Shown piece after piece: positions 8,124-15,760 of a DNA stretch of 15,760 nt (position 1 is the first letter of the stretch; each line of letters opens with the position of its first letter). The stretch spans positions 1-15,760 of the forward strand of contig WKLE02001003.1 of the NCBI GenBank assembly GCA_014885115.2, in the 5' to 3' direction. The notes beneath the pieces are model-generated. The model saw only the letters and a program-made list of their open reading frames with translations, ran no database searches and had not been told where the DNA came from. The stretch comes from Asterionellopsis glacialis (Eukaryota > Bacillariophyta > Plagiogrammaphyceae > Rhaphoneidales > Asterionellopsidaceae). The position numbers and the translations under genes are program-made.

Positions 8124-8201
8124 ATGATAACTATCAATCAAGATTACAACTCTGTTTCAGCTGCCACTGATGCCGATGCTGTCACGATCGCAGCACATTA
8201 A
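8124..8201 (+). other. Small upstream ORF (25 aa), in frame with the next ORF
   Basis: A short ATG-initiated frame ends at TAA 8199-8201. It lies 12 bases before, and in the same frame as, the ATG at 8214. The frame is open back to a TAG at about 8088. It could be an upstream ORF, or the broken 5' part of the following gene. An 11-bp direct repeat GCTGTCACGAT (8093-8103 and 8178-8188) brackets it. Confidence 0.25.
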
Positions 8202-8213
8202 AAAAGGTCAATA

Positions 8214-9014
8214 ATGAATAGAAACACCAAAATGCATGTAAGAATGAACAAAGTATCCGCAGATGCTTCAACCGCAAAGACACATCCCCAACACCAAGAG
8301 AAGAGTCAACCCAACAACGTCGTAGATAAACGTATCCGTAAGGTATGGGGTGAACTTGATACGAAGGGAAGTTACAAAAATGTGTCATTTCCAGAATCAC
8401 CAAGCGCAGCAAAGGGATTTACGTTCCAACCTTCAAAAGTAGAAGTACGAGTTTGGGTTGACCTGGAGCAAGACCAGCCCAACTATTGTTGCAAAGAACA
8501 CAAAAACGACAGTCACATGAGAGATGCTGTTAAATGTTCAAAGTATATTCTAACAAATCGACTCCAAGAAATATTTCGTGCGAAACAGAAAGATGAATTT
8601 CGACAAACAAGAGACCCGTTTAATGATGATTGCCGTCATACAAAAAGTAGATGCATAAAACAGGAAAACACCATTAAGAAGAATATACAAACATCATCAA
8701 GGCCTGATTTTATTTTATACGTTTGCATTGTCGCCGTATCAATGGGAAATAAGTGGAAACGCGCAATACCCCGACAACAACAATCTGGCTTACCAAAACT
8801 AATGGTATTATTTTGTGTCCAATCTTCGAAAACGGGTGCCATAGCAATAGCAGGACGACGGTATTTGAATGATAACAGGACACAAGGATTTGGTAGCTTG
8901 TTTTCTAATAGTAATGATACAATTCTTGCCATGAAGAAAATGGCTGCAGACATTTCTTTTGATATTTCGCATGAGGTACTCAGCTTCTTTGGACGAAATG
9001 GATCTGCTTGGTGA
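8214..9014 (+). CDS. Hypothetical protein, 266 aa
   Basis: I do not recognise this protein. The N-terminal approximately 60 residues are polar and basic, with many Lys, Asn and Gln. A Cys/His-rich stretch (CCKEHKND, VKCSKY, DDCRHTKSRC) follows at about 93-146. The C-terminal part begins near RPDFILYVCIVAVS (about 162-175), which is hydrophobic but too short and interrupted to be a sure membrane helix. It continues with KLMVLFCVQSSKTGAIAIAG and an acidic, helical end. ATG at 8214 is the first after an in-frame TAA at 8199. An AATAAA-like signal (GAATAAAAC) sits directly after the stop, near 9014-9022. Its position next to a retroelement and the AT-rich, repeat-poor sequence make both a lineage-specific gene and a chance ORF possible. 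Confidence 0.4.
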   Translation: MNRNTKMHVRMNKVSADASTAKTHPQHQEKSQPNNVVDKRIRKVWGELDTKGSYKNVSFPESPSAAKGFTFQPSKVEVRVWVDLEQDQPNYCCKEHKNDSHMRDAVKCSKYILTNRLQEIFRAKQKDEFRQTRDPFNDDCRHTKSRCIKQENTIKKNIQTSSRPDFILYVCIVAVSMGNKWKRAIPRQQQSGLPKLMVLFCVQSSKTGAIAIAGRRYLNDNRTQGFGSLFSNSNDTILAMKKMAADISFDISHEVLSFFGRNGSAW

Positions 9015-9180
9015 GAATAAAACAATATTCTATGAAATATAGAACTGGTGAACCATCTTGTGACTAGGAGTAAACAAAATGTATATTTTTTTAAATATAT
9101 AGAGCTTTTCCTTGAAAACTATTCTGAACGAAGACATTATTTTGTGTTCGAAATCTATAAATTCAGTATCAAATTGATTA

Positions 9181-9606
9181 TTATAAACTTTTTGACAAGG
9201 AAACGGCAAATGCTGTCAAAGCAAGTGCAATAGTAGCGTCAAGATACCATTGTAGACGTTGCCCATTTATCATGGCGGCTACCTTGTAAGCAAGGAGGGG
9301 TAGAATCAGAGCTGATGCTATTTCGGGGTCGACTTTCGAAACTAGAAATGGTGTATTATCATATAAAATTGGGGAAACCGAGAGCGATGTTTGATATCCT
9401 TTTAGTCCATTACATAATTGACTGGAGTATTGGTTGCTGCAGTACGCTTTCTCACAAGGTAAGTAACGCCGCTGTCTGCCCACACCTTGCTCTCGATGCT
9501 GGCGGACCTTATAAACAGATGGAGCAAAAGAAGTTAGTTGATGATTTGACATAATCTCAAAGGTGGGCCGAGTGTGTAGTTCTCCTTTTGGAGGATTATC
9601 TTTCAT
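9181..9606 (-). CDS. Possible small protein with hydrophobic C-terminus
   Basis: A continuous minus-strand frame runs to TAA at 9181-9183. The frame is open back beyond 9660, but without an ATG there; the first ATG is at 9604-9606, giving 141 residues. The C-terminal half looks protein-like. After YDNTPFLVSKVDPEIASA come two hydrophobic segments, LILPLLAYKVAAMI and DATIALALTAFAVSL, separated by NGQRLQWYL, suggesting a small membrane hairpin. The middle (VRQHREQGVGRQRR and following) is basic and less convincing. It could contain an unrecognised intron: TTTCTAG just before the VSKVDPEI codons is a possible acceptor. I cannot assign a family. The head-to-head arrangement with FMC1 suggests a shared promoter in between. 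Confidence 0.35.
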   Translation of the reverse strand: MKDNPPKGELHTRPTFEIMSNHQLTSFAPSVYKVRQHREQGVGRQRRYLPCEKAYCSNQYSSQLCNGLKGYQTSLSVSPILYDNTPFLVSKVDPEIASALILPLLAYKVAAMINGQRLQWYLDATIALALTAFAVSLSKSL

Positions 9607-10061
9607 GTAACAGGTAAAGGTTGCGATGATGGTGCTGTCAGGGTCATCAACAAAATCCAAAAAATCAAAAATGTGGTGTCAGAGATCAGAGGTTCGCGCG
9701 CGCGCTTTCTTCGTCATTGCGCATGTAACGGTTTTGTGTGTACGGCACCGGTAGAACAACTGAAAACCAAGAGGCCGAATCCAAGTCAGAAGCAAGCAAC
9801 ATCCAAGAAAGTCGGCAGTTGTCGTCGGCAGTACTAACCACAGATGAAGGAAATACAACCGCATTCAGACTAGTGCGAGTGAAAAAGTGTGAAACAAACT
9901 GCACACTGACAATTTATTTTACAAAGAGCTGTCAGTGTTGAATATTAGGAACAATACAAAACGAAAGAAAAACAGGGCAGCCTTTATTCTCTCGATATAA
10001 TCAGAACAACACAACACACAAATCAGACTGCTGTAAACATTGATATATATGATTCATAATC
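9607..10061. promoter_or_regulatory. Intergenic region between minus-strand ORF and FMC1, with CG run
   Basis: This is 455 bases without a supported gene. It contains an 11-base alternating CG run (9695-9705) in otherwise AT-rich sequence. A purine- and CA-rich leader of about 100 bases precedes the FMC1 ATG. If the minus-strand ORF is real, this is a bidirectional promoter region. No TATA box or initiator can be assigned with confidence. Confidence 0.3.
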
Positions 10062-10397
10062 ATGACTGCTGCTAAAAATTCTCCAATTCATGTATTGCGA
10101 AGTATACTTCGTCATTTAAAATCATCGCCTGAAATTAATATGGAGTCCCACAAGGTAACAAGAGCGTATGTGCTGGATCAATACAAGGCATCTCTGACGG
10201 TTTCAAAAGAAAGGGCCACAGTACTACGAAAATTAGCATACGATTATTCTCAACTTCAAAAAGATTTAGCCGAACGTGCACGTCTTCATGATTTGGATAC
10301 AGGTGCTGACAACAAGTTGACACCCAAGGAACTAAGTCGACGTGCTGCTGCTCGTGCAGGTCTTCAATTACCAAAGCTAGATCCTGAACTAAAATAA
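10062..10397 (+). CDS. FMC1: FMC1-like mitochondrial ATP synthase assembly factor
   Basis: This 111-residue protein resembles the FMC1 family (LYR-like). In yeast, FMC1 works with the Atp12 chaperone in assembling the F1 sector of mitochondrial ATP synthase. The length matches the family (about 110-155). Visible features are the N-terminal S-P-x-H-x-x-R-x-x-L-R pattern (SPIHVLRSILRHLK, 7-20) and long amphipathic helices at 30-75. The C-terminal signature ELSRRAAARAGLQLPKL lines up with the SVEESAGLVGLKLP end of the human protein as I remember it. There is no obvious cleaved presequence beyond a basic amphipathic N-terminus, which is usual for LYR-type proteins. The ATG at 10062 follows an A/C-rich leader. 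The gene is intronless and converges on the desaturase, with 168 bases between stop codons. The main uncertainty is that small LYR-like proteins are easily confused. Confidence 0.72.
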   Translation: MTAAKNSPIHVLRSILRHLKSSPEINMESHKVTRAYVLDQYKASLTVSKERATVLRKLAYDYSQLQKDLAERARLHDLDTGADNKLTPKELSRRAAARAGLQLPKLDPELK

Positions 10398-10565
10398 GAT
10401 GATATGCTGTGAAAACACCTTTACATATAACATGAGAACTTGGCTGCAGTAAACCTTGCAATAATGTAAAACTTTTTCTAATGTTACTTTTTCTAATTCC
10501 CTAAAGTATACGTCTTTTTCTGACTTTACAAAAACACAGACATGATGTCTATTTTAATAAAAGCT

Positions 10566-12055
10566 TTATGCGTTTCCAGTGTAGGGATTCTCCAACCAGT
10601 TAGATCCGTTACCAGCAGCATTCATGTACTTCATGGTAGAGATGAAGTTTTGATGGATCCAAGGGTAATAGGCATAATTAACACCATGCTTCTTGCAGAT
10701 TTCACGTACTTTAGGAGCAATGAAGGGGTACCATGCTGAACTCATGCGAGGGAACAAATGATGTTCAACTTGAAAGTTAAGACCACCAGTGATGGCACCA
10801 GAAATGAAACCACCGTAGGTACAGCTTGTTTCAACTTGAGATTTGAACCAACAGATTTGTTCACCAGTCTTGCGGTGACTAGCAGTAGGGTCACGATCCG
10901 CATTCACAAAGTTATGTGAGAGAGAAAAGGGAATGGCCAGAGTCAAACTCTCGGAGATACTCATAATCACAACGTGGAATATAGCAGTCTTCCAGTCATG
11001 GTATAAAAAGGGTGTGACAACGTTGGTCAAAATGTAGATCAACCTCAAAAGGAGAGCATACTTTCGGCGTGAAACGACGAAGTCATTATCAAATCTCATA
11101 CCAATACTAGCAGCACCACGTTGATTCAAATCAACAATCTGAGGATTAAACACCGAAGAAATCCAGTACCCAGCAAGAACGGGTGCATAAAAGAGACATT
11201 GGAATTTGTGCAAAAAGGTACGGGCAGGATGGCCAAGAGGATAATCATTGAACAACAACATGGGTTCAGCACCATAACTATCGGGGTCTTTCTCGGCATG
11301 GTTAGTGTAAGCATGGTGTGTCCAATGTTGTTCAATCCAGAGCCACTTGGAACCACCAATGAAATCAGCACCTAATCCCATAATGTCGTTAATCCAAGCC
11401 TTTTTGGATACAGCACCATGGTTGGCATCATGCTGTACGTTAAGACCAATAAAGGCAGCTGACATACCATAAATAATGGCAAGAGGTAAGGTGGATCCAT
11501 TGAAGGCCCACATGTACTGTAACGTAAAGAAAAGACCAATGTAAAAGAGAGCACGGGCCATGTATCCAGGTGTTCCGAACTCACGTCCACGACGGACAAT
11601 CTTGAATACCTCCTTCTTGATTTCACGTTCAAACGGTGTATCCCACTTGTATCTAAGGTTGACAGTAAAGACATAAACACACAAAAGTCAGTAAAGACAA
11701 CCAGAAAAAAAGGTGCAGACACTCGTCAGAAACGCAGTTAAATTCGAACAAAAACGTACTCGGATGTCCAATCGGTGACCTTTCCGACACGTTGCATCTT
11801 TTCCAAATGCTTGGCAGTGTGGTAAGGGTGAATCATCTTGTACTTGACAGTGACATCATTACCACCGAATACCTTGATGGTTTCTCCACCGGGGTGATCA
11901 AAGTCAGCAATGTCATAAATGATACCATCGATAACAATTTCAGTGCCAGAAAGAGATTTCATAGAACAAATGCGTTCTTGTGTAGCAGCAGCATCTTGCT
12001 TATCCTCAAGTTGATGCGTCTTGCGTTGTCTGAGCTTATCTGCGTCTGGAGCCAT
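10566..12055 (-). CDS. Cytochrome b5-fused front-end fatty-acid desaturase, delta-5 type (two exons)
   Basis: This ER membrane enzyme likely introduces a delta-5 double bond into 20-carbon acyl chains, giving arachidonic acid and EPA, with electrons passed through its own cytochrome b5 domain. Exon 1 is 12055-11760, the intron 11759-11653, and exon 2 11652-10566, giving 460 residues. The b5 domain has HPGG at 54-57 and a second His-rich stretch HPYH at 76-79. The three His boxes are HDANH (173-177), HWTHH (208-212) and QVEHH (393-397). Gln in place of the first His of box 3 is diagnostic for front-end desaturases. Hydrophobic stretches surround boxes 1 and 2 and lie at about 295-345. The sequence, including GGSKWLW and DRDPTA, is very like the Phaeodactylum delta-5 enzyme (469 aa) as I recall it. 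Delta-6 or delta-8 specificity cannot be excluded by motifs alone. The ATG at 12055 gives MAPDADKLRQR, matching that protein's start. Confidence 0.92.
11653..11759 (-). other. Spliceosomal intron of the desaturase gene (107 bp, phase 2)
   Basis: On the minus strand the donor is GA|GTACGT and the acceptor CCTTAG|ATACAAG. Removing it joins the codons for SEYKWDTPFER, restoring continuity with the delta-5 family. Without splicing, exon 1 reads into a stop (VFVRI*). An alternative donor two codons later breaks the frame. Confidence 0.88.
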
Positions 12056-12463
12056 GTTTACTTGCTTCTTGGGATACGTCTGACTTTAATTGGGTTCTAG
12101 GAAACAAAAGGTTTCTTCTTCCGTTAATCCTTGTCAAAGTAAGCTCTTTGAACAAAGCCAAATATTTCCAGAGAAATGTAGTCTTCCTATTTTTCCACGT
12201 TGGAGGTTCCAGTAACTGTGTACCAGTATGGTGTAGGACTAGACGTAGGACAAATATGATCGAATGGAATCCAACAAATGGTTTTCTTCATATTTTCCCA
12301 CTGTGAAAATAGACTAGAGGAAATGACTCACTACATACTTTCTCTCTTTCGAGTCCAGAGATTCAATTTCGCGCAAAGGATGGCAACGTGGCCGATGACG
12401 AAGTTGGTTGAAAACAAAGAAATCAGCACCCTCCTACGACAAACCAAATCCGAATCATAAAAA

Positions 12464-12479
12464 ATAATGCGCGCATTAT
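12464..12479. repeat. Perfect 16-bp palindrome in the divergent promoter
   Basis: ATAATGCGCGCATTAT reads identically on both strands. It lies 408 bases upstream of the desaturase ATG and 457 bases upstream of the AlkB ATG. A dimeric transcription factor could bind here, but that is inference. Confidence 0.6.
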
Positions 12480-12606
12480 CATTTATCATTCTACACAGTT
12501 TGTACGGTACCCAGCTAAAGGTGTGGAGTAGATCCTCGAGTTAAGGTTACGTCATCCGCTAAACGCTACGACTATCCCTACGGTCTGTCCTTCCCTCAAA
12601 AGGCAG

Positions 12607-12627
12607 GTCCTCTGGAGGACTTTTTTT
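12607..12627 (+). terminator. Hairpin followed by seven T (possible Pol III-type 3' end)
   Basis: GTCCTC-TG-GAGGAC is a perfect 6-bp stem directly followed by TTTTTTT. This resembles the 3' end of a Pol III transcript, but I find no recognisable tRNA, U6 or B-box sequence upstream. It may be chance. Confidence 0.25.
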
Positions 12628-12936
12628 AAATGTTGGAGGGAGAAAAATGTACAGTGCTATAATATACCTTCTTGGTACTTCGGTACTATGATGTTATGAT
12701 ACGAGGGCTTCCGCCCAGTAGACACTCTATTTCAATGTCTGCTTCATGAACCTGTCAAAGAAAACTGGAAAAGACTTCGTAGGATTTGAGACTATCCTCT
12801 GGAGAGACTAGTCCTACCTCTCTACCTTCTTCAACACCTGAACCATTGAACGAAACCAAACAATTGTTACAATACCAGGTACTGTAACGCCAACAACAGT
12901 TATAAAGGAGGCTTTTGTTACGATCACCTCCAGGAA

Positions 12937-14142
12937 ATGGTGTGGATTTGCTTCGCTTGTACTTTTGAAAATGCAAATGAATTCTTTCTTTCGTGTGAAT
13001 GTTGTGGAACATCGCGTAATGATGGGAAAATTTCCCCCCAACGCACGCCAGAGTCGTCCAAGAAACGCAGCATTTCACATCATGACGAATCCAAGGGATT
13101 GCATTCAAGAAAAAAAAATGAAAATAAAAAGAAACGTAATTTAGCTGACGTTTTAAGACCACAAGGCGCTTCTTCCTTTTCGGGTTTGCCCAGGTTATGC
13201 TATCCTGGTAAACAAATCTTGACGCTGCAGGATAGTGATGTGCCAAAACATGTACCCTGTGATATAATTAGAGATGTTTTGCCTCGTGAAACAGCAGATA
13301 GATGCCTGATTTTGCTGCAAGAGGATGCGCAGTCTTGGAAAAGCCACCCATGGTACATCTTTGGCAAGTGGGGAAAAACTCCTCGGACTACGAAAAGTTT
13401 TCGTCTCTCCACATCACCAGAAACAAGCCATTGTACTATGAAGGATGACGTTAGATGCAACTACTCATCTTCTAATCCAGAATTGTTGAATATACTTGAT
13501 AAAATTGCAGCTCACTTGGCAACAGTGGTTTCCAAGTCCCGTCCGGGGCGACAACCACCATTCATTCCCAGCCTAGCACTAGCAAATTGTTATAAAGATC
13601 ATACAGAAAACGTCGGTGCACACAGTGACTTTCTCGGTGAACTTGGTCCAAGACCTATAATTGTTGGGTTGTCGCTTGGAGCCTGTCGAGATTTTGTTAT
13701 TAGTAGCAAACCAATGGATCCTCCACCCAAAGAAAGTTCTAAAAGTAAAGGCATTTCAGTTCGAATCCCCATGCCACATAATTCAGTTGTCATCATGTGG
13801 GGAGAATGTCAAGAAAGGTGGAACCACGCAGTACCACCATGCTCGGAAAAAACAATTCAACGGCATCCAATTGCTGGAGAAGCAAGGTACTCCTTGACGT
13901 TTCGAATGTCTCGTTCAGGGCAATTCAAACGTCCTGTGTGTCTTTGTAATCAATTAGCAGAGCTTAAGTTTCGAGGTACATCATATCGCTGGATATGTGC
14001 AGCTAATCGAAAGACATTGGATGAAAAGGGGGTATTGCAGGCTCCATGCAACTTTGATAAGCCAAGTGAGTGGGCGCAAAAGGAGGCAATCAGACTCGCA
14101 GCAAGTGAGCCACAAATGCCAAATATGTGTACAACAACATAG
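12937..14142 (+). CDS. AlkB-family Fe(II)/2-oxoglutarate dioxygenase with NZF (RanBP2-type) and GRF zinc fingers
   Basis: This is likely a nuclear dioxygenase that removes alkyl groups from DNA or RNA bases by oxidation. Residues 3-27 form a RanBP2/NZF finger (Cys5, 8, 20, 23) with the Thr9-Phe10 pair typical of ubiquitin-binding NZFs. Residues 40-67 are basic (KKRS, RKKNENKKKR), a probable nuclear signal. The AlkB domain spans about 105-325. It has NCY (217-219) for 2-oxoglutarate binding, the iron ligands His229 and Asp231 in AHSD, a distal His297 in WNHAVP, and Arg317/Arg323 in RYSLTFR. The ALKBH2/3 branch seems closest. Residues 333-379 form a GRF-like finger (Cys335, 337, 354, 371 and Trp379). 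The gene is intronless over 401 codons. ATG at 12937 is chosen because the NZF starts immediately after it. It diverges from the desaturase gene. Confidence 0.85.
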   Translation: MVWICFACTFENANEFFLSCECCGTSRNDGKISPQRTPESSKKRSISHHDESKGLHSRKKNENKKKRNLADVLRPQGASSFSGLPRLCYPGKQILTLQDSDVPKHVPCDIIRDVLPRETADRCLILLQEDAQSWKSHPWYIFGKWGKTPRTTKSFRLSTSPETSHCTMKDDVRCNYSSSNPELLNILDKIAAHLATVVSKSRPGRQPPFIPSLALANCYKDHTENVGAHSDFLGELGPRPIIVGLSLGACRDFVISSKPMDPPPKESSKSKGISVRIPMPHNSVVIMWGECQERWNHAVPPCSEKTIQRHPIAGEARYSLTFRMSRSGQFKRPVCLCNQLAELKFRGTSYRWICAANRKTLDEKGVLQAPCNFDKPSEWAQKEAIRLAASEPQMPNMCTTT

Positions 14143-14694
14143 AGTGTACTGGATAGATCATTCCGTAGCCATTCGTAAAGTTTTCCTACAAGAGTGTTGA
14201 AGCAATAGGGTGGATGCATGCTTGGTAGAGCTCATATTGAACTTGCTATTATTGTGTCCTTCGTAGATGTTCATATTTGGTACTCAGGTTCTTAGGGAAT
14301 GTTCTACAAAAACTCGAAAGTATGGTAAAAAGTTCCATGTCAAGGTAGTATTTCATTTGGGTTCCTTCCTAGAGGATAAAATTTCCATACATCACTCTAA
14401 CTTCAACTGGATTAAGAATGAGATGGATATCCTTATGCACGCAACAAGCTATCTTCCATGCACATGAAAAATTGTAGCTGGTACTGCGTGTAAGGAAGGC
14501 ATCCCCGGTTTCAAGGAATTTTATTTGTTCCTGCTGTGGAAAATGATTTCTAACAGATTGAAACAGTAACGATACTAATGAATGCGCCTGTACTCTCAAA
14601 CTCTTGCTGTTGAGATATGATTCATACCGTAGTCGTACTCTAGAGATAGATTTTGAGATTCATCTTCGTCTCCTAATTATAATTCCCAAATTCT
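14143..14694. other. Non-coding 3' flank of the AlkB gene
   Basis: About 550 bases follow with only short frames on both strands, none showing recognisable or biased protein sequence. I see no RNA gene or repeat of note. Confidence 0.5.
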
Positions 14695-15144
14695 TTAAAA
14701 GTTTTGGCGATCATACCATGGTGGTGGAAGTTTAGTGGCACAGTTCTCAGTTTTCACCTTTTTATGAACTGACCCAACATCTGACGCTGAATCAGAATCA
14801 CATGCTGTATTGTCTGACGGATCGTTGCTTTCAGAGCCTTCTGACCCGGATCCTTAGGAAGAACCCAGTGCAGATTCACTTTCTTCTGTTCCCATATCTG
14901 AATTGGATCATGCACTCGAACTCACGACTCACGATGGTTGCATGACGCCTCATATAATACGTCTGTAGCTTGCTCTTTGTAGTACTTGTACCAATATTTG
15001 CCGCTTATTCGGCAGCTTTGGCATGAGCTCTAAGATTGGCAGCATTAACCTTTGAGGAAGATGATGCATCATCTATAATCATGGTTGGACCTTGAGCATC
15101 ATTCGGTACGAAAGGTTGAGATGTTGGTGATTCATTGTTTGCAG
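14695..15144 (-). pseudogene. Decayed gene fragment encoding a Ser/Asp/Glu-rich protein
   Basis: On the minus strand, sequence after a possible splice acceptor (TTTTGTGACAG, exon edge about 15144) reads as a plausible protein with QPFVPNDAQGPTMIIDD and NAANLRAHAKAAE. A TAA at 15005-15007 interrupts it. The sequence stays protein-like for about 30 codons and then continues in another frame. That second frame has in-frame stops at 14908-14910 (TGA) and 14854-14856 (TAA). It holds an acidic run (GSGSEGSESNDPSDN, DSDSASD) and ends KLPPPWYDRQNF at TAA 14695-14697. The biased composition suggests former coding function. Three stops plus a frameshift suggest a pseudogene. Alternatives are an unrecognised intron structure or sequence errors. 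The family is unknown. Confidence 0.4.
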
Positions 15145-15760
15145 CTGTCACAAAACTCAAAAAAGGCTTAAATGTGGGGTTCCAATGATGAATAAGTAGG
15201 ACTAGAGGACCTACGTACTGTACTGTTTAGTCGTAAAAAAATAGATTAATTCAGAAACGTCTTTCTGTAAGTGTAATTTAACTTTCAGATCTACACAGAA
15301 CTTCATACATACTTGAGTAGGACTCTCTAGAGCGGACATTCAATGCATGTACCAGGTATTATAGGACCTACTACTCTATCTAGAACTTATTTTAGGTAAA
15401 AAATAGAAGGCCGGGTTTGTAGGGTAGTGGCGTACCGTATTCGGGTCGGTGATGACAGAAGGCAAAGAAGTCGCAGAAGCTTGTTCAATGATACGTACGA
15501 GTTACAGTACTATCGAAATGAAAGCTAGTTCTTACCTTCGTGGCTAGTACTAGAGTTTCTTGGACCTCTCTCTAGTTGATAGCGATGTAAATTTTGGCTA
15601 CCTGGGAACAGGTACTTTCGTTTTTGTTGTAGCATGTTGTAGAGAGTTGGTTTTTGAACTACCGTCTCTTCGCTATACTAGCCTGTACCTGGTAGCATCT
15701 TCAAAGAGGTAGATCTTGAAAACAGGATCCTACCCAGTTATCGTTTTCATTCCTTGTGCA
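15145..15760. other. Unassigned AT-rich sequence at the right edge
   Basis: There is no convincing coding frame. GTAC-containing words recur (CGTACTGTACTG near 15220, GTACCAGGTA near 15350, TACCTGGTA near 15690), the last two in inverted orientation. If 14695-15144 is a decayed gene, upstream exons could lie here, but I cannot identify them. Confidence 0.35.

Larger units (their letters stand above)
12056..12936. promoter_or_regulatory. Divergent intergenic region between desaturase and AlkB genes
   Basis: This is 881 bases with no supported gene; the ORFs overlapping it look like chance frames. It holds the 5' flanks of two divergent genes. Visible elements are a 16-bp palindrome (12464-12479), a hairpin followed by a T run (12607-12627), and a bZIP/CRE-like TTACGTCA near 12546. 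Two small hairpins follow: GTAC-TTCG-GTAC (12675-12686) and GGGC-TTCC-GCCC near 12705-12716. None is proven functional. Confidence 0.45.

Noticed and set aside
9315..9554. Plus-strand ORF of 79 codons containing a perfect-looking donor CAAG|GTAAGT near 9457
   Set aside because: The protein looks unstructured, there is no clear partner exon or acceptor, and it overlaps the more protein-like minus-strand frame. The donor match is probably chance.
9686..9904. Minus-strand ORFs upstream of the small membrane protein
   Set aside because: They are two overlapping frames of similar length with no recognisable protein features, in likely promoter sequence.
11121..11375. ORFs on both strands inside desaturase exon 2
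   Set aside because: They are shadows of the conserved His-box-containing desaturase frame.
12464..12630. tRNA or snRNA gene in the divergent region
   Set aside because: No cloverleaf, A/B box, Sm site or U6-like sequence could be found on either strand; only a terminal hairpin and T run.
12755..13246. Minus-strand ORF of 163 codons over the AlkB start
   Set aside because: It overlaps the well-supported NZF-AlkB gene in the opposite strand, and its translation shows no motif.

Overview
The window looks like nuclear DNA of a stramenopile alga, most likely a diatom. The main reason is a cytochrome b5-fused front-end fatty-acid desaturase (minus strand, 10566-12055) that closely resembles the Phaeodactylum-type delta-5 desaturase as I remember it. 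It is split by one short (107 bp) phase-2 spliceosomal intron. The other host genes have eukaryotic architectures: an FMC1-like mitochondrial assembly factor, and an AlkB dioxygenase carrying an NZF and a GRF zinc finger. Species cannot be named from the sequence alone.

Positions 1 to about 8037 are a retroelement of the tyrosine-recombinase (DIRS/Ngaro-like) group, cut by the left window edge. In order it carries: a coiled-coil, gag-like ORF1 (54-1664); ORF2 (1677-3440), with an unusual in-frame tandem repeat; a reverse transcriptase/RNase H frame plus a conserved-looking C-terminal domain (ORF3, 3368-5899); and an overlapping tyrosine recombinase frame with a cysteine-rich N-terminus (5667-7262), interrupted by one in-frame TGA. 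Neither the RT nor the recombinase frame has an ATG before its conserved domain, so expression by frameshifting, splicing or non-AUG initiation is suggested. A non-coding tail (7263-8037) holds hairpins, a cluster of GTCTGCAATTTTT motifs in both orientations, and a 30-31 bp direct repeat. Together these could be the B1-A2-B2 right end of a split-direct-repeat element.

From 8038 to 10061 lie one uncharacterised plus-strand ORF (8214-9014), one possible small membrane protein on the minus strand (9181-9606), and a non-coding stretch that may be a shared promoter.

From 10062 to 14142 are the confident host genes. FMC1 (plus) converges with the delta-5-type desaturase (minus). The desaturase and the AlkB gene (plus, 12937-14142) diverge from an 881 bp intergenic region containing a perfect 16-bp palindrome. 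The desaturase would act at the ER in synthesis of arachidonic acid and EPA, the AlkB protein probably in nuclear nucleic-acid demethylation, and FMC1 in mitochondrial ATP synthase assembly. Nothing indicates that the three share a pathway.

From 14143 to the end no intact gene is visible. A minus-strand stretch (14695-15144) reads like a decayed Ser/Asp/Glu-rich protein gene with stops and a frameshift.
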